64,000 nucleotides of DNA from Rapana venosa (GCA_028751875.1 CM054153.1:19595453-19659452), one strand, 5' to 3'. Positions 43,201 to 54,689 are shown, numbered from the stretch's first letter. The notes: generated from the letters alone by a model not told the origin. Translations and numbers: made by a program.

Positions 43201-46200
43201 CATGTTCTCTTACAAATAATTTTTCAGGAAGTATACAATAGCACATTCCTAAAGTCAGAATGTGGCTACCTTAACTGTGGGAAAACGGTTGCATGTAAAT
43301 CTCACCATTGGTGAAAATTAGAGCTTTAACTAAGGAATAAAGAAAAAACCCTAACAATAGCATCAGTTAAATCATTATTCTGTTCTTTTTATAACCTATT
43401 TATAAAGAATGTTAATGAAGTTTTACTGTACCAACTTTTTGTGGTTTTTAAATAATGCTTAAAATTTTTTATTTTTAATTTTTATCAATTTCGTGTTTTC
43501 CACACATGGGCAGAACCAGGCTCTTGTTACACTCAGTGTTTCACTATCAGGGCATTGGCGTTTTGTGACCCAACATGAGGTCACCATATGTTGATTACAA
43601 AATGGTGACATTTTGAGCCAAGCAAGAGTGAATAATCAGCAGCAAGATGCCGTTCAGATGCTGACTTTGATAAGTATGGATTTTATGGTTGTTGTTATTC
43701 CTTTTGTGCCAGAGAGATTGTATACAGTTTACATAGATAATGGATCTGCTGACTTGTTTTCCTTTTTAAAAAAAATTCTGGTTTTTTTTTGTGGTGTGTG
43801 TGTGTGTGTGTGTTTGACTCGGTGCATGTGTGTGTATTTCTATAAATGCAGGAACTTATGGATAGTGGTTTTGTGTGTGCTTTAAAAAAAAAAGATAAAC
43901 GGTATAAACTGTAATCAAGATTGCTGACATATTGATTAGACATCAACTCTAAATAAACTGATAACTTGCAGCATCCATTGCTATGACCCTGCATATGTTC
44001 TTGTCAGGACTTAGGCCTACACTTTTTGTTGTAGTGTGCTTTTGACAAAAAGTTTTAGATTTTAGATTAAAAAGAAATTTACCAGTTATCAAATTCATGC
44101 TGTGGTGTGGTTATATCATAGGTGCTCTCTTTAAAAAACAAAACAAAACCCTACAACAGAAAATCATGAACATCCCCCCCCCCCCCTCCTTTCATGATTG
44201 AGACTTTTTGGCTATTTAAAAAATTCAGTTTAACTTTAACCCATTTGTGTATGATGGGAACTGGACTGTGTTTAGGTTAAAAAAAAAGAGTAAAGAATGT
44301 GTGATTATGATTGTATTAGCAACAATCATGTGCTGTAAACTTTCTCAAAAAGTTGGAATCTTTGTTTGAAATTTGTGAAGAAAAAAACCCCCAAACGCAC
44401 AACAAACAGTCTTTTTCATTTTGTGACAAATTGTGGTGGAAAAAACCCAAAGCCTTTGCTAGTCAAATATAATTCTATCAAGAAATTTTTTCCATATTAT
44501 TGTTGACAGTTCAAGGGAAGTAATTCACTGGGTTTTTCTTTTGCAGAAAAATTCTTTCAAGCAGTCTTGTCATTCTCATGAGTTGTCAGTACCTTCACCA
44601 CAGACTGCTTTTAGTTGTAAGCTACCTAGACCTAAGAATGAAAAAACAAACCCTAACTCCCCCCCCTCCCCCCCCCCCTTTCCTCTATCCAAAAGAGACG
44701 CAACAAAAGACTGTAACAAAACTGCTATTTTGTGAGAATGATTACAATACTATGGTGGGAAGAGTTAATAGTTATTTTACGCTGGTAGAATTAGGTACCC
44801 CTTCTAAAACTTTCTGAGATGAGCAGGGAAGTTGAGTGATTGAAGTGACGGATGGGTCCTGGGTTCAAATCTCTGTGGTGTCACTGGTAGATAAAGCGGA
44901 AAGTTCTATGATCTCCTTGGTCATCTTTGGTAGCCTACACTTCAGGCTGTGCCTTATTTTCCTTTTTGTGTACAATATTATCTGCTTGTAGAAGATTCAT
45001 TTTGTGCATTGAAGATCCTGTAAATCATGTCCATATTTTTAAAAAAAAAGAAAAGAAAAGACCTAGCATGCATTCAAGGCTTTCCTGATGCAGTGGGCTG
45101 TGCTGTTGGTAAACATGTGCTGAAAGGCGGGTGTGGTGGATATGTGGAATATTTTTAACACTCTGATTCTTCATTGTTAAGATGACTAAAGTGATACGGC
45201 TGTTCTGCGCTTTGTGATTTTCTGTGGTGCATCGTCTGTGGAATATTTTTTTTTGCTCGGATTCTTCCTTGTTAAGATGATTAAAGTGACGCAACTGTTC
45301 TGCGTGTTGTGATTTTCTTTGAGTGAAAACTTCAGGTTTTTTGGGTGATTATTTAAATGTGTTAAAGAAGTGGAATTGAAAGGCAACATGCTCTCCTGGA
45401 TCAAATCTTTCCTACACAACCAAAGTGCAAAAGGGTGACTCTCAACAGTCACTACAGCAAACCCCCCCCTCCCCCCCGCTGATCAGATATTGTGTTCATA
45501 TGCCCCTAAAATATATTGGTCCTCATTTTTGTTTAACTTTTCTTGTATGGTTGTTAAATGTAAACTTGTTTTGATGGTGTAAATATCTCTGCCACTTTTG
45601 GGGTTAAATTTTGTGTGTGTGTGATGGCTTGGTGTACATTCATGTTGATTGAATAAAATATGTTTAGGTATTGTTTGGTTTGGGCAAAAAGACGGAAGAA
45701 CAGGACCCCGAGCGAGAGCCATTTTTAGCTAAGCATGACGGGCAGGCAGCCAGTTTGTTTTAGTCAATAAATGAGTTTATATGTATCTCTCGACTGAAGT
45801 GGAATTTGTGTGAATGAGAAACACAACATGGTGTCAGAAGTGACGGATATTCTGCCTTCGTGTGCCTGCATTCAAAACCCTTGAAGTAAGTCAGAGTAGA
45901 TTAGAAGGAGAAACTTAGAAAGTGTCACGGTTAAATTTCTTCATGGAAATGCAGAATTTAGCTACCCCCAAACCATTTTCCTTCCGACCAGAAGAGTGGC
46001 CAGAGTGGATACTTAAATTCAAAAGATACAGAAATGCTTCCAAACTGTCAAAAGAAGATGGTGAAGTTCAAAGAGACACGTTATTGTATGTGATGGGAGA
46101 TGAATCAGAGAAGATTTTCAAAACCTTCACGTTTGGGACAAGAATGGAAGGAGAAGGCGAGGATGCTCATGAAGTGGAGGAGGGAGATACAGATTTCGAT

Positions 46201-47680
46201 ACCCTGGTGAGCAAATTTGACTCATATTTCATAGTTAAACGAAATATCATACATGGAAGAACAACATTTCAAGAAAGGAAACAGAAAGAGTCAGAAACAG
46301 TGGAGGAATTTTACAGAGAGCTGAGAGCTCTGGCTGCTCACTGCAATTACGTAGATATGGAAGATCAAGTAAGGGATCGGTTTTTTGTGGGCCTGAGAGA
46401 CACCAGGCTGAAAGAAAAACTCCAGTTGATACATGACCTCACACTGAACACAGCAGTAGAAATAGCTCGCCAACATGAACAGATCAAGGACCAAATGAAG
46501 CAGCAAAATCGGGTAGGGGTGGTCAAGGTCAAGTTCAAAGAGGGAACAGCACATCAGCCAGGGGCAGCACTAGAGGAGCATCAGCCAAAAATGCCAGTAG
46601 AGGACGAGGAAGGTTTCGTCAGACCTCACCTTGGGGTTCTGAGTGTGATCGATGCGGTAAAGAACATGGAAGAGAAAGAGCCTGCCCTGCAAAAGGACAA
46701 TTTTGTCGAAGATGCAAGAAGAAAGGACATTTCGAAAGGAAGTGTAGATCAATACAAGAAGCAGTGGCAGAACATCAGGTTGTTGAAGAGGAGGAGTACA
46801 TCATTGATACAGTGATAGCTGACAATAACAGAGCATGGAATGTGAATCTCAGCATCAAAGGAACACTAGTCAAGTTCAAAATAGATACGGGGGCAGATGT
46901 GTGTATCATGAATGAGAAAACCTACAACCATTTTTAAAAACAAAAACCCAGCTTAGGCCTACCAAGGTCAGTCTCATTTCTGCTGGAGGAAAACTGGAAA
47001 CGAGGGGAGAGTTCTTTGCAGAAGTGGTGTATAAAAGAAAAATCTTTAAATTTCGAGTAGTGGTGGCCAGAAATCGTGTAGGTAGCAACCTGCTAAGTCG
47101 AAATGTGGCAGAGAAAATGGGGATAGTGAAAAGAGTCGACGAACTCTCCAAAACATCAAGAAATGTGTTTGGTCACACTGGCCTATTGAAAACAGACCCG
47201 GTGCAGATCAGGCTGAAAGAAAATGCAACCCCATATTGCATCACTACAGCTAAACGAGTTTATATGTATCACTCGACTGAAGTGGAATTTGTGTGAATGA
47301 GAAACACAACAATATATATCTTTCCTCACTTTTGTCTTTGTTCTGTCTCAGTGCCGTGCATCATGCTGATGCTGTCTCTGCTGCTTGTCAGTGGGGCGGT
47401 GTCCACAGCGGCCTTCACCTTGATGATGCAGTGTTCGCAGCGTGCCGACGCGCACTGCCGCGCCAGCCATTACAGTCTCCTGGCCACTGCAGAAGTCGTG
47501 GGCAAGCTCGTCTTCTCCATTTTTGTGGGGGCCATCACCGATTTCATGGGCTACTCTCTAGCGTTTGGTCTGTTTTTGAGTTTGTCGCTGGTTGTTTTGC
47601 CTTTGTTTTGGTATGCTCCTCAATCTCTTGTGTCTTCAGGGGTGTCGTCTGGTTCAGAAGGGTGTAGTAAAAATTGTTGA
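38523..47680 (+). CDS. MFSD3: MFSD3-type major facilitator transporter, 4 exons, 505 aa
   Basis: Coding exons 38523-39441, 41550-41697, 42835-42956 and 47352-47680 have GT/AG borders and matching phases. The product is a 12-helix membrane carrier of the AmpG/acetyl-CoA-transporter-like branch; the substrate of MFSD3 is not established. Diagnostic stretches are [17 protein letters not shown] in helix 1, [54 protein letters not shown] in helix 7, and [20 protein letters not shown] near the C terminus. The start at 38523 ([12 protein letters not shown]) gives the family's usual N-terminal length; an in-frame ATG at 38496 is the alternative. It is about 90 residues longer than human MFSD3, because of a Ser-rich loop between helices 6 and 7 (about residues 190-280). 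Intron 1 ends in an antisense SINE, and intron 3 holds an LTR-element remnant. Confidence 0.93.
39650..40380. other. MFSD3 intron 1, imperfect local duplication and AT-rich DNA
   Basis: A stretch around 39640-39800 (GTCATCTTTTTGTATTGCTA, AATGAGTAGTGCTTGTAATT) repeats 39446-39600 imperfectly as a tandem duplication of about 195 bp. Nothing else was recognised. Confidence 0.6.
40400..40680 (+). repeat. C/A-rich low-complexity block
   Basis: Runs of C5-C16 alternating with A-rich stretches. Long open frames over it on both strands are composition artefacts. Confidence 0.85.
40888..41036 (+). repeat. (CT)n microsatellite
   Basis: Two long CT arrays separated by a short unique stretch, MFSD3 intron 1. 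Confidence 0.95.
41205..41543 (-). mobile_element. SINE family B (first head type), antisense, abutting the MFSD3 exon 2 acceptor
   Basis: Antisense landmarks in order are ATATTGAGGATAATGGAATA, CCGGCACACAATGGCCTACT, TTTATAGTCTCATCCAAAGG, CTGGGAAGAAAGGGCGAGGC, AATCGAACCGAGAACCTCAC, and the antisense head AACGTCTTAACCATCCTGCC. It ends at ACCTTCC, six bases before the acceptor CAG. Confidence 0.9.
41550..41697 (+). CDS. MFSD3: MFSD3 exon 2: helices 7-8
   Basis: [20 protein letters not shown] and [18 protein letters not shown] match the seventh and eighth helix region. Acceptor CTTGTACAG, donor GTAGTG. Confidence 0.92.
42095..42408 (+). repeat. (CA)n and (CT)n microsatellite cluster
   Basis: CA arrays at 42095-42135 and 42308-42404 flank a CT array at 42169-42230, in MFSD3 intron 2. 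Confidence 0.9.
42835..42956 (+). CDS. MFSD3: MFSD3 exon 3: helix 9 region
   Basis: [20 protein letters not shown] then [16 protein letters not shown]. Acceptor GATGTGCAG, donor GTAAAT. Phases 2 in and 1 out fit the neighbours. Confidence 0.88.
42975..43202 (+). repeat. (GT)n microsatellite cluster
   Basis: A compound GT array starting 19 bp after the MFSD3 exon 3 donor, with several GACTC(T/C)GTGTG interruptions that form a higher-order repeat. Confidence 0.92.
43240..43360 (+). mobile_element. Short dispersed repeat (SINE core fragment)
   Basis: CCTAAAGTCAGAATGTGGCT, ACCTTAACTGTGGGAAAAC and ATCTCACCATTGGTGAAAAT, the same block as 21020-21115. Confidence 0.65.
43361..44810. other. MFSD3 intron 3, nothing recognised
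   Basis: AT-rich DNA with a short GT array at 43793-43812 and C runs at 44174 and 44659-44680. No family motif in any frame. Confidence 0.5.
44815..45035 (+). mobile_element. tRNA-derived SINE (family C) head and middle
   Basis: GCAGGGAAGTTGAGTGATTG with GGGTTCAAATCTC (box B-like), then GTAGCCTACACTTCAGGCTG and GTGCATTGAAGATCCTGTAA, which resembles 18270-18620. Confidence 0.6.
45661..47311 (+). mobile_element. Deleted Ty3/Gypsy-type LTR retrotransposon in MFSD3 intron 3
   Basis: The 5' LTR is about 45661-45828 (start inferred from TG; end ACACAACA). It is followed by a primer-binding-site-like TGGTGTCAGAAGTGACGG. A gag-like frame starts at ATG 45943 and is interrupted near 46640. Out of frame after it lie a CCHC zinc-knuckle pattern at about 46640-46750 and a retropepsin-like DTGAD site near 46890. 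The start of reverse transcriptase appears at about 47225. It then jumps directly into the last 55 bp of an LTR (47257-47311). Most of pol and the front of the 3' LTR are gone. It is non-functional and lies about 40 bp before the MFSD3 exon 4 acceptor. Confidence 0.85.
47352..47680 (+). CDS. MFSD3: MFSD3 exon 4: helices 10-12 and C terminus
   Basis: [20 protein letters not shown], then [20 protein letters not shown] and the last helix, ending with SEGCSKNC and TGA. Acceptor TTCTGTCTCAG. Confidence 0.93.
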
Positions 47681-48134
47681 TGGTGAGAGATAGAAAGTTT
47701 GGGAGATGTTAAAAAGAAGGGCAGTCATTGTTAGTGTGGGTGTGTGCGTGCGTGTGTGTGTGTGCGTGCTCATGTGTGTGCGTTTGTGTGTGTGTGTGTG
47801 TTTGTGAGGATCTGCTGTTGATGTTGTTAATTGTACATGCTGTATCCTACATTTTAGTGTATGATTTGATAACAACAGCGTTGTTGATTGTTGATGTTGT
47901 TAATTGTACATGCTGTATTCTACATTTTTGTGTATGATTTGAAAATTGTTATGGTCTGATGGAAAAAGGGAAATATCTTCACTGTTATCATTGTGCAATT
48001 TGTATTTTATTAACACAGTATGTAATGCAAGTATACCATGAAATTTATCTGTAAATGTTGTTTACTTTGATTGTTGTATTTTTGAAAGAGGATGGCAGTT
48101 TTGATTTGTATGTACTTTTTGTAGGTAAAGTGTG

Positions 48135-48440
48135 CTCGTGCAGAATATGCACTCTGACTCGCTCATCTCACCTGGGAATTACTTTGAGATAGAGATTGCA
48201 CACTGGATGAGAAGTTTGTATGTAGGACTGTTTTTTAAATATCTCACCATATAGGCAGCCATACTGATTACAGAGGATTTTTCCCTTTTAAAGGAGAGTG
48301 CAGTTTGATATGTAAAGAGCTTGTCATGGCTGAAGGCAATCTCAGCATAACATATCACAACATAACATTTTATTTTTAAGGCTTAGCGCTTAGTGAAGCT
48401 TACATCGGTAACTGACAAAGCTTTTGGCCTGGGCCATTTA
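48135..48440 (-). mobile_element. About 300-bp dispersed repeat, partner of 8686-8985
   Basis: Inverted relative to the lamin intron 7 copy and alignable end to end, with GGCCCAGGCCAAAAG at one end and GAGTCAGAGTGCA at the other. It lies downstream of MFSD3. Confidence 0.75.
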
Positions 48441-48796
48441 TACATGATTTGACATGACATGGAATTCAGGGAATGCAAAAGAATAGAATGGAAATGAAAG
48501 AAAAAATTTCTCTTGTTCACTGAAGGTGAGATTTTATGTATGTGACCACTTGCCATCCATTAATCAAATAATCATGTTTCATTCATTTTGGGATTGGGTA
48601 ATAACACAAACTCGGACATTAAGATCTGGCTGCTCATATGTACTCCATGAAGACATATCATTGTGTGGCCTGTTTGTAAAAGGACTGTACTTGTGGAAAA
48701 GTGTCCTTTTTGACAGACTGTTCTGGGAATTCCATTTTTCAATGTGCGCCCCGAAAAGTTGACTTATGATATTGGATTTTATTTGGAGCCTTAAAT

Positions 48797-49066
48797 AGGA
48801 AGGTGGCAGGCTGGTTAAGACACTCACCTGCCTAACATGTAAACTGTGAGGTTCTGGGTTCGATTCCAGCCTTGCCCTTTCCTCCCAGTTTGACTAGAAA
48901 ATCGAACTCAGTGTCAAAGTCCTTTGGATAAGACTATAAACCAAAGCCCCGTGTGTGAATGCATGTAGAAAACTTGTGCACACGTTGAAAACTTGTTCCG
49001 CCTTGTAGGCTATTTCATGCTGGTAGGAATGGATGAGAAAATTTAAAAAATACATGCACACAGGTT
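48797..49066 (+). mobile_element. SINE family B (first head type)
   Basis: Head GGAAGGTGGCAGGCTGGTTA with GGTTCGATTCCAGCC. The body contains TGGATAAGACTATAAACCAA and TTGTGCACACGTTGAAAAC. The 3' tail is missing. Confidence 0.82.
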
Positions 49067-49092
49067 TTGTGTTTAGACGCTATCCCCGAAAT

Positions 49093-49618
49093 CATCATCA
49101 GTGCCTTTGTGCCTTATTGGCACGTAGGGCAGCAACAAATGTTCTCTACTCCTGTCTGTCCTGGGCCAGCTTCCGGATGGTTCCCCAGGTATGTTGGAAG
49201 GTCTTCAGCTCTGTTTCGACAGTCTGACGCCAAGTGTTCTTGGGTTGTCCTCGTTTGCGTTTTCCCTCTGGTGTCCAGTGGAGGGCTGTTCGGGCGATGT
49301 TTCCCTGTTCCCGACGGCAGATATGCCCTATCCATCCCCATCGCCTATGCATGATGATGTTGTCCATGCTTTCTTGGTTGCAACGGGCAAAAAGTTCTTG
49401 GTTGGAGATGGTCTCAGGCCAGAAGATGCGCAAGATTCTTCGTGTGGAATGTGGATAGTTTGTCGAGGTCACTCTCAGTCATCCTTCAGCACTCCGAGCC
49501 GTACAAAAGGGTGGAAAGTACACAGCTCTGGTATAGTCTTAGTTTGGTTCTGGTGCTGTACTGGGACGATTTCCACACATCGTTCAGATTTCTATAAGCA
49601 TTTCTTGCTTTGCTAATC
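49093..49618 (-). mobile_element. 5'-truncated LINE 3' end with exact 13-bp TSD
   Basis: CTATCCCCGAAAT is duplicated exactly at 49080-49092 and 49619-49631. The minus strand carries the post-reverse-transcriptase region: KLRLYQSCVLSTLLYGSEC, RRILRIFWPETISNQELFA, GWIGHICRREQGNIARTAL and HWTPEGKRKRGQPKNTWRQ. A frameshift lies near 49480. The 3' tail is GAT repeats. The target is a SINE core fragment that resumes at 49632. Confidence 0.88.
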
Positions 49619-49631
49619 CTATCCCCGAAAT

Positions 49632-49720
49632 GGTGAGGGGAAAAAAATGGTTGAATACGCAAAAATCTCACCGTTGGCGAACCTTGGAGCTCTAGCCGAG
49701 GAACAGGGGGAAAAAATCGG
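49632..49720 (+). mobile_element. SINE core fragment split by the LINE insertion
   Basis: Continues the block interrupted at 49092: GGTGAGGGGAAAAAAATGGT, ACGCAAAAATCTCACCGTTG and GCTCTAGCCGAGGAACAGG. Confidence 0.65.
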
Positions 49721-50630
49721 AGCTGAATTGTTGCAAACACTTTGTATCTGCTTCCATCGTGTGTAAACATTTACGTGTGCAGTAACTGAAGGAAATGAAC
49801 AAAGATATGATTTTGTGCTTATAGGGCTAATGTACATGTGCGAAAGTGTTTTCCCACGGTTTGAGAAGGCGTTGGGGAGAAAAGCCTGTGAAAATGCGAA
49901 TTTTTCCATGAAAAAGAAGTGTTTTTGTGTGGTTGCTCAAGTGTCCATGAAAATTGGTCAGTGTCCCTGATTTTCAATGGCTTTGCCCCAGAAAGTCAGG
50001 TAAAGAAATGCCTGCAATAAAACATGAGATTAAAGATGGAGCAAGACTTAAGTCCTATGGCTTTCCCTGTCATAGGGCAGTGGTAGGCACACAACAGCAT
50101 GCACTGAAAAGGTTAACCATTTCAAACGATTGTAACAGAGTGGAGATAGATCACCTCCCAGCACTGCAAAACGTCAAGAGTTTACGGATCATGAACTGAA
50201 CAGTGGAGAGATTGTGTGGCCTCTATGAAGAGGTTGTATAAATTCTACCAAATAAGGCGAAAGTGTATGTAGGGAGAAGTCAGAAACTACCACCGAAGGA
50301 AACACGAGTATGGCACAGTTCGCTGGTGCGTCTTATTTTAAGAACATGGCATTGTGCTTGTTCTCCTTCCACAAAGTAGGCAGTTAGGACCACCTTTCAC
50401 AAAAATTGAAATAGAAAAAAACCCCAACCTTTAAGCCTGTGTATTTTGTCACCACCTGGTCTGTTTGTGTTTGCACCGTTACCTTTGCCACATTTTTTTT
50501 ATCTGGTTGCAGTTATGGAAATCTTTTTGGTTTTTTTTTGTGTTCCTCAGCAAGACATTCATCAGTGGTCAGATTTTTGCCTAGGGATTGTTTTTGTTTC
50601 CCCCCACAATTTAGGTAGCCGCATTCGGAC

Positions 50631-51165
50631 TTCGAGGATGTGTCTTAACACATGTGTCTTTTTGTGTGTTAATTTTGTTGACTTCGAGGATATGTCTTAA
50701 CACATGTGTGTCTTTTTGTGTGTTAATTTTGTTGACTTCGAGGATGTGTCTTAACACATGTGTGTCTTTTTGTGTGTTAATTTTGTTGACTTCGAGGATG
50801 TGTCTTAACACGTGTGTCTTTTTGTGTGTTAATTTTGTTGACTTCGAGGATGTGTCTTAACACATGTGTGCATGTGTCTTTTTTGGGTTAATTTCGTTGA
50901 CTTCGAGGATGTCTTAACACATGTGTGCATGTGTCTTAATTTTGTTGACTTCGAGGATGTGTCTTAACACGTGTGCATGTGTCTTTTTGTGTGTTAATTT
51001 TGTTGACTTCGAGGATGTGTCTTAACACATGTGTGCATGTCTTTTTGTGTGTTCATTTTGTTGACTTCGAGGATGTGTCTTAACACATGTGTGCATGTGT
51101 CTTTTTGTGTGTTAATTTTGTTGACTTCGAGGATGTCTTAACACATGTGTGCATGTGTCTTGTTT
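50631..51165 (+). repeat. Minisatellite of about 50-60 bp units
   Basis: About ten units, each with TGACTTCGAGGATGTGTCTT, AACACATGTGTG and TTTTTGTGTGTTAATTTTGT. The first unit is preceded by AATTTAGGTAGCCGCATTCG, the antisense end of the short dispersed repeat, so the array seems to have grown from its edge. Confidence 0.92.
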
Positions 51166-51174
51166 TGGTTAATT

Positions 51175-51418
51175 TTTTTATCCATTTATACTGGCACACG
51201 ATGCTGTTCTGTAAGGAGGGGCGGGGTTTTTAACATGTGTGCAAGATGGTCTGCGTGCATTTGCACAAGGGCCCTCAGTTTTTTGTAGTCTCATCTGAAA
51301 GACTGACATTCAGTTTGATTTTTTGGGGTCAAACTGGAAAGGAAGGGCGAGGCTGGGAATCAAAGCCAGGACCTCATGGTTTACTTGTTAGGCAGGCAAA
51401 TGTCTTAACCCTCCTGCT
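51175..51418 (-). mobile_element. SINE family B (first head type), antisense
   Basis: Antisense ACTGGCACACGATGCTGTTC, GTGTGCAAGATGGTCTGCGT, TTGTAGTCTCATCTGAAAGA, and the head GGCAGGCAAATGTCTTAACC. Confidence 0.8.
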
Positions 51419-52795
51419 GATAAAACTTTAATAATCTCAATATGGAAATCAAACAATCCACTATGTAAATCCTATGAATAATCTGTTGTTTCAAATGTGA
51501 CCAAGACATAAAATAAAATCCAGTAAGTTGAAGATAAGCTTGTAGAAACCATTTTTTGTGATAGATTTTTGATGTTGTGGAAGGAAATATTTGACTAAGC
51601 AAATATTCTTTAATTTTTCATGATAAGTATTAAGCAAAGTCAAAACTCTGTTGATATTTTTAAAAAAATCAGTCTTTACAACTTCTTGTCCATAACAATT
51701 TCAAAGATAGAAAAATGAGCAGCCTCATTGAAAGAGGGCAAGATGTTTGTTTTGTTAAAAAAAAGTGAAGTTGCTTTTTGTTTGTTTCAAAGTGATTGTA
51801 AAATTGGCGGATACTGTAATTTGGAAAAATTCAAGAATTTTTTTCAACTTAATTTTTTCCAGCAAGGATTTGTGCTGCTCTCTTATTTCTTGTACTCCAA
51901 TCTCTCTCTCTCTCATGACAAAAAACCAGTAGTTTGTAAAAAAAAAAAATCCTTTATTTTTTTGCTTTTGTTCCTGTAGTAAAATGCAAAACACACACAC
52001 ACTTGAATCTAATGATCCATTTTTGTAGAAGTGCACACATTTTTCAAATTCACTCTCACACACACATGACATACACACAAAACTGCATTACATTCAGACC
52101 ATCCTGAATCCTGGAACATATAAATTATCCCTTTTCCTGAAAGTACACATAGTTTTCAAATTCAAAAAACCCTTCTCAGCAATCACAATGAGCTTCAAAA
52201 CATGGTTCCAAAACTTAAAGAAAAGAGCCAAGCTGACAAAGTTATTAGCAAACGAAAAATGCACATGCAAGGCAGTATGATCTATAACAACCCATTTCTC
52301 TTGCAAGCCCCATCGAATAAAAGATGTATGCATGTACACAAATGCAAACTATGTCAATACCATAACTTATCATGTAATGATTATTTAACACAATTATGTA
52401 CACAGATATATGCAGCATAAGCAATCTTTTTTTAAAAAACCAAACAGTATCTTAACTAGTATTGAAGCAGCAGCAGTATCCTAACCATTTTATGAAACAT
52501 ATTCTATTTTGCGGTTCAGGGTCATTTCTGATCCCGATGCGCCCCCCCCCCCCCCCTTTCTCTCTCTCTTAAACACATCCATGAGAGACAATAGCCTTTA
52601 CATGACTCAATAATCAGAATCCCTTATACACACACGAACTCACTCTCTGTCTAGCACCCCTTTTTTCCACCAAATATCGTTCCACTATTCCAGTTTTCCA
52701 TAGGAAAGATCAATCCCTGTGTCAAATGTCAAAACACACACACACTTTCTCTCTCTCTCATAAAAAAGTCAAATGTATCTGTGCTGCTTCAGATT
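51419..52795. other. AT-rich intergenic DNA, nothing recognised
   Basis: Short CT, CA and C runs only (51900, 51990, 52540). No coding motif. Confidence 0.5.
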
Positions 52796-52799
52796 ATAA

Positions 52800-52995
52800 G
52801 CAGCATGGTCATAACCATCTGATATAGGCAACATAATCGCAATCGTCTGATACAACATAATCGCAATCATCCTATACAGGTTCTGATACAACATAATCGC
52901 AGTCATCCGAAACAAGTTCAGATACAACATAATCACAATCATCCGATACAAACTCTCATACAAAATCGCAATTATCTGATACAAGTTGTATCAGA
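52800..52995 (+). repeat. Degenerate minisatellite
   Basis: Five or so imperfect units of about 36-45 bp built on GATACAACATAATCGCAATC and ATC(C/T)GATACAA. Confidence 0.8.
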
Positions 52996-53352
52996 TGTCA
53001 GTTCAAAACACAAACACACATCATATATACGCATAATGTATATCCACTCCTCCTTTTCTTCCCCATTCAGTTTTGTGTTCACACACATTCCTACTCGTGT
53101 ATATGCACACACTAGCGTTTTAAGCAATTCAGTACAGTAATCCTTGTGAAATCTGCCATGCTGCACAATAGGCAATGCAAGTCAGCACTGCATCGTGTAG
53201 CTGAGTTCAACTTCAAGCACAGGATATCTGGGGTTTTATTTTCTTCCAAAACAAGATTACTGTTAAGAGCCCAATCGACCACCGAGGTTACATGTACTTT
53301 GTCTTTCAGCATGTAAATCAAATAAACACAACTGATCATTTCAGTTCTTTTC

Positions 53353-53690
53353 AAAAGATGGGGGCCATGATAGCCTTGTGGTTAGAGTGATGCGCTTGGG
53401 ATCTGCTGACCTGTGTTTGAATCTCGTTTAAGAGGATTTTTCCTCTGGAGTTCACATCAGTGCCGACTCCACTCCCCTTAAAACCTTAAGATGAGACTAT
53501 AAACCGAGGTCCTGTGTGCAAATGCACGCAGAACATCTTGCGCACGCATAATAACCAGTTCCGCTTTTCAAAAGAGTAGGCTATTGTGTGCTGGTGGGAA
53601 TGGATGACAACATTTTTCAAAATGGGGACTGGATGTAAAAAAGGACATCAGTGCTTATTCCATTATCCTAAAAATAAAAAAATAACTAAA
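53353..53690 (+). mobile_element. SINE family B (second head type)
   Basis: Head CATGATAGCCTTGTGGTTAG with GTGTTTGAATCTCG, then GGAGTTCACATCAGTGCCGA, AGATGAGACTATAAACCGAG, AGAACATCTTGCGCACGCAT and TTCCATTATCC. Confidence 0.85.
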
Positions 53691-54680
53691 TATATAAACG
53701 CACCCATAATTATCCTTTCACAACGCCCAGCTTTCATTTAACAAAAGAACACAATGCATAACATTTTTTTTCCTTACCCATTTGATTCCTCCCCCAAAAA
53801 TATATACACAAGGTCATGAGGACACCAGCCATTCTATTTTATATTATTAACCTTTTCCTGTTAAAAAAAATGCAGCAGTGATAATCAGTTAGATAAAAAA
53901 TGCATGTGGTTTTCTTAATCGCTCAATTCCTCAAGGCAACATGCTTAGCCATGATTATGACAGGAGCTGTTCTTTTTAAAATCTTTAAATTTTTTTTTTT
54001 TTAATGCTATCAGGCTTTACATTTTTTTTTAAAATACTGTTCCCAACTGACCATTTATACAATGGACAAAATTATCCAAGCCAAACAGATATCAGCTCAA
54101 TATTGACTGCATATTGGTCTATACAGGTTTGATAAAAACGATAGTAGTCGTGCCTTGAAAACAAATGCTATCACATGTCGTGAAGTTCATTCATTCTGGT
54201 AATAGCCGAATTATCCATGTTGTCAAAAAGCACACCATTACAGGAGTTACTTAATATGTAACAAATCTGGATTGTTACAAATTATGTATAAAAACCAAGT
54301 AACAAAATGCACTGTACTAAAAACTGAATATTGTGTAAAACTGAAGCTGGGTATGGATGAAACAAGTAGAATAGCTTTTCATGATATGAGATTTTCAAGT
54401 TATCATTTAAGAAAAAAAAAATTTCAAAAATATTTTGTGGTTACAAATACATATACACATGACAAGCATTATCAACAGCAATAAACATTTGCAGTCACGT
54501 GTTCATGAATGCACATCAATGTGCGTAACAGAAATAGATAACGTGCATATACACAGATTCATGCATGCATACATACAAACATACATTTTATACAGTGCAC
54601 TATTTGCATACCATGCCAGAATAAATGTTTGTCAGTTGCCTTTTCCCCCTCTTCCCTCACAATAAGGCTTGTTTATGGAA
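53691..54680. other. AT-rich intergenic DNA, nothing recognised
   Basis: Poly-T and poly-A runs only. No coding or RNA feature. Confidence 0.5.
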
Positions 54681-54689
54681 TGTTCTGAA

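Noticed and set aside
45025..45722. Minus-strand frames of 79-89 codons before the LTR element
   Set aside because: No similarity; they overlap the LTR region and intron sequence of MFSD3.
50611..50860. Repetitive frames in both directions over the 50-60-bp minisatellite
   Set aside because: They are periodic translations of the repeat without start context or similarity.
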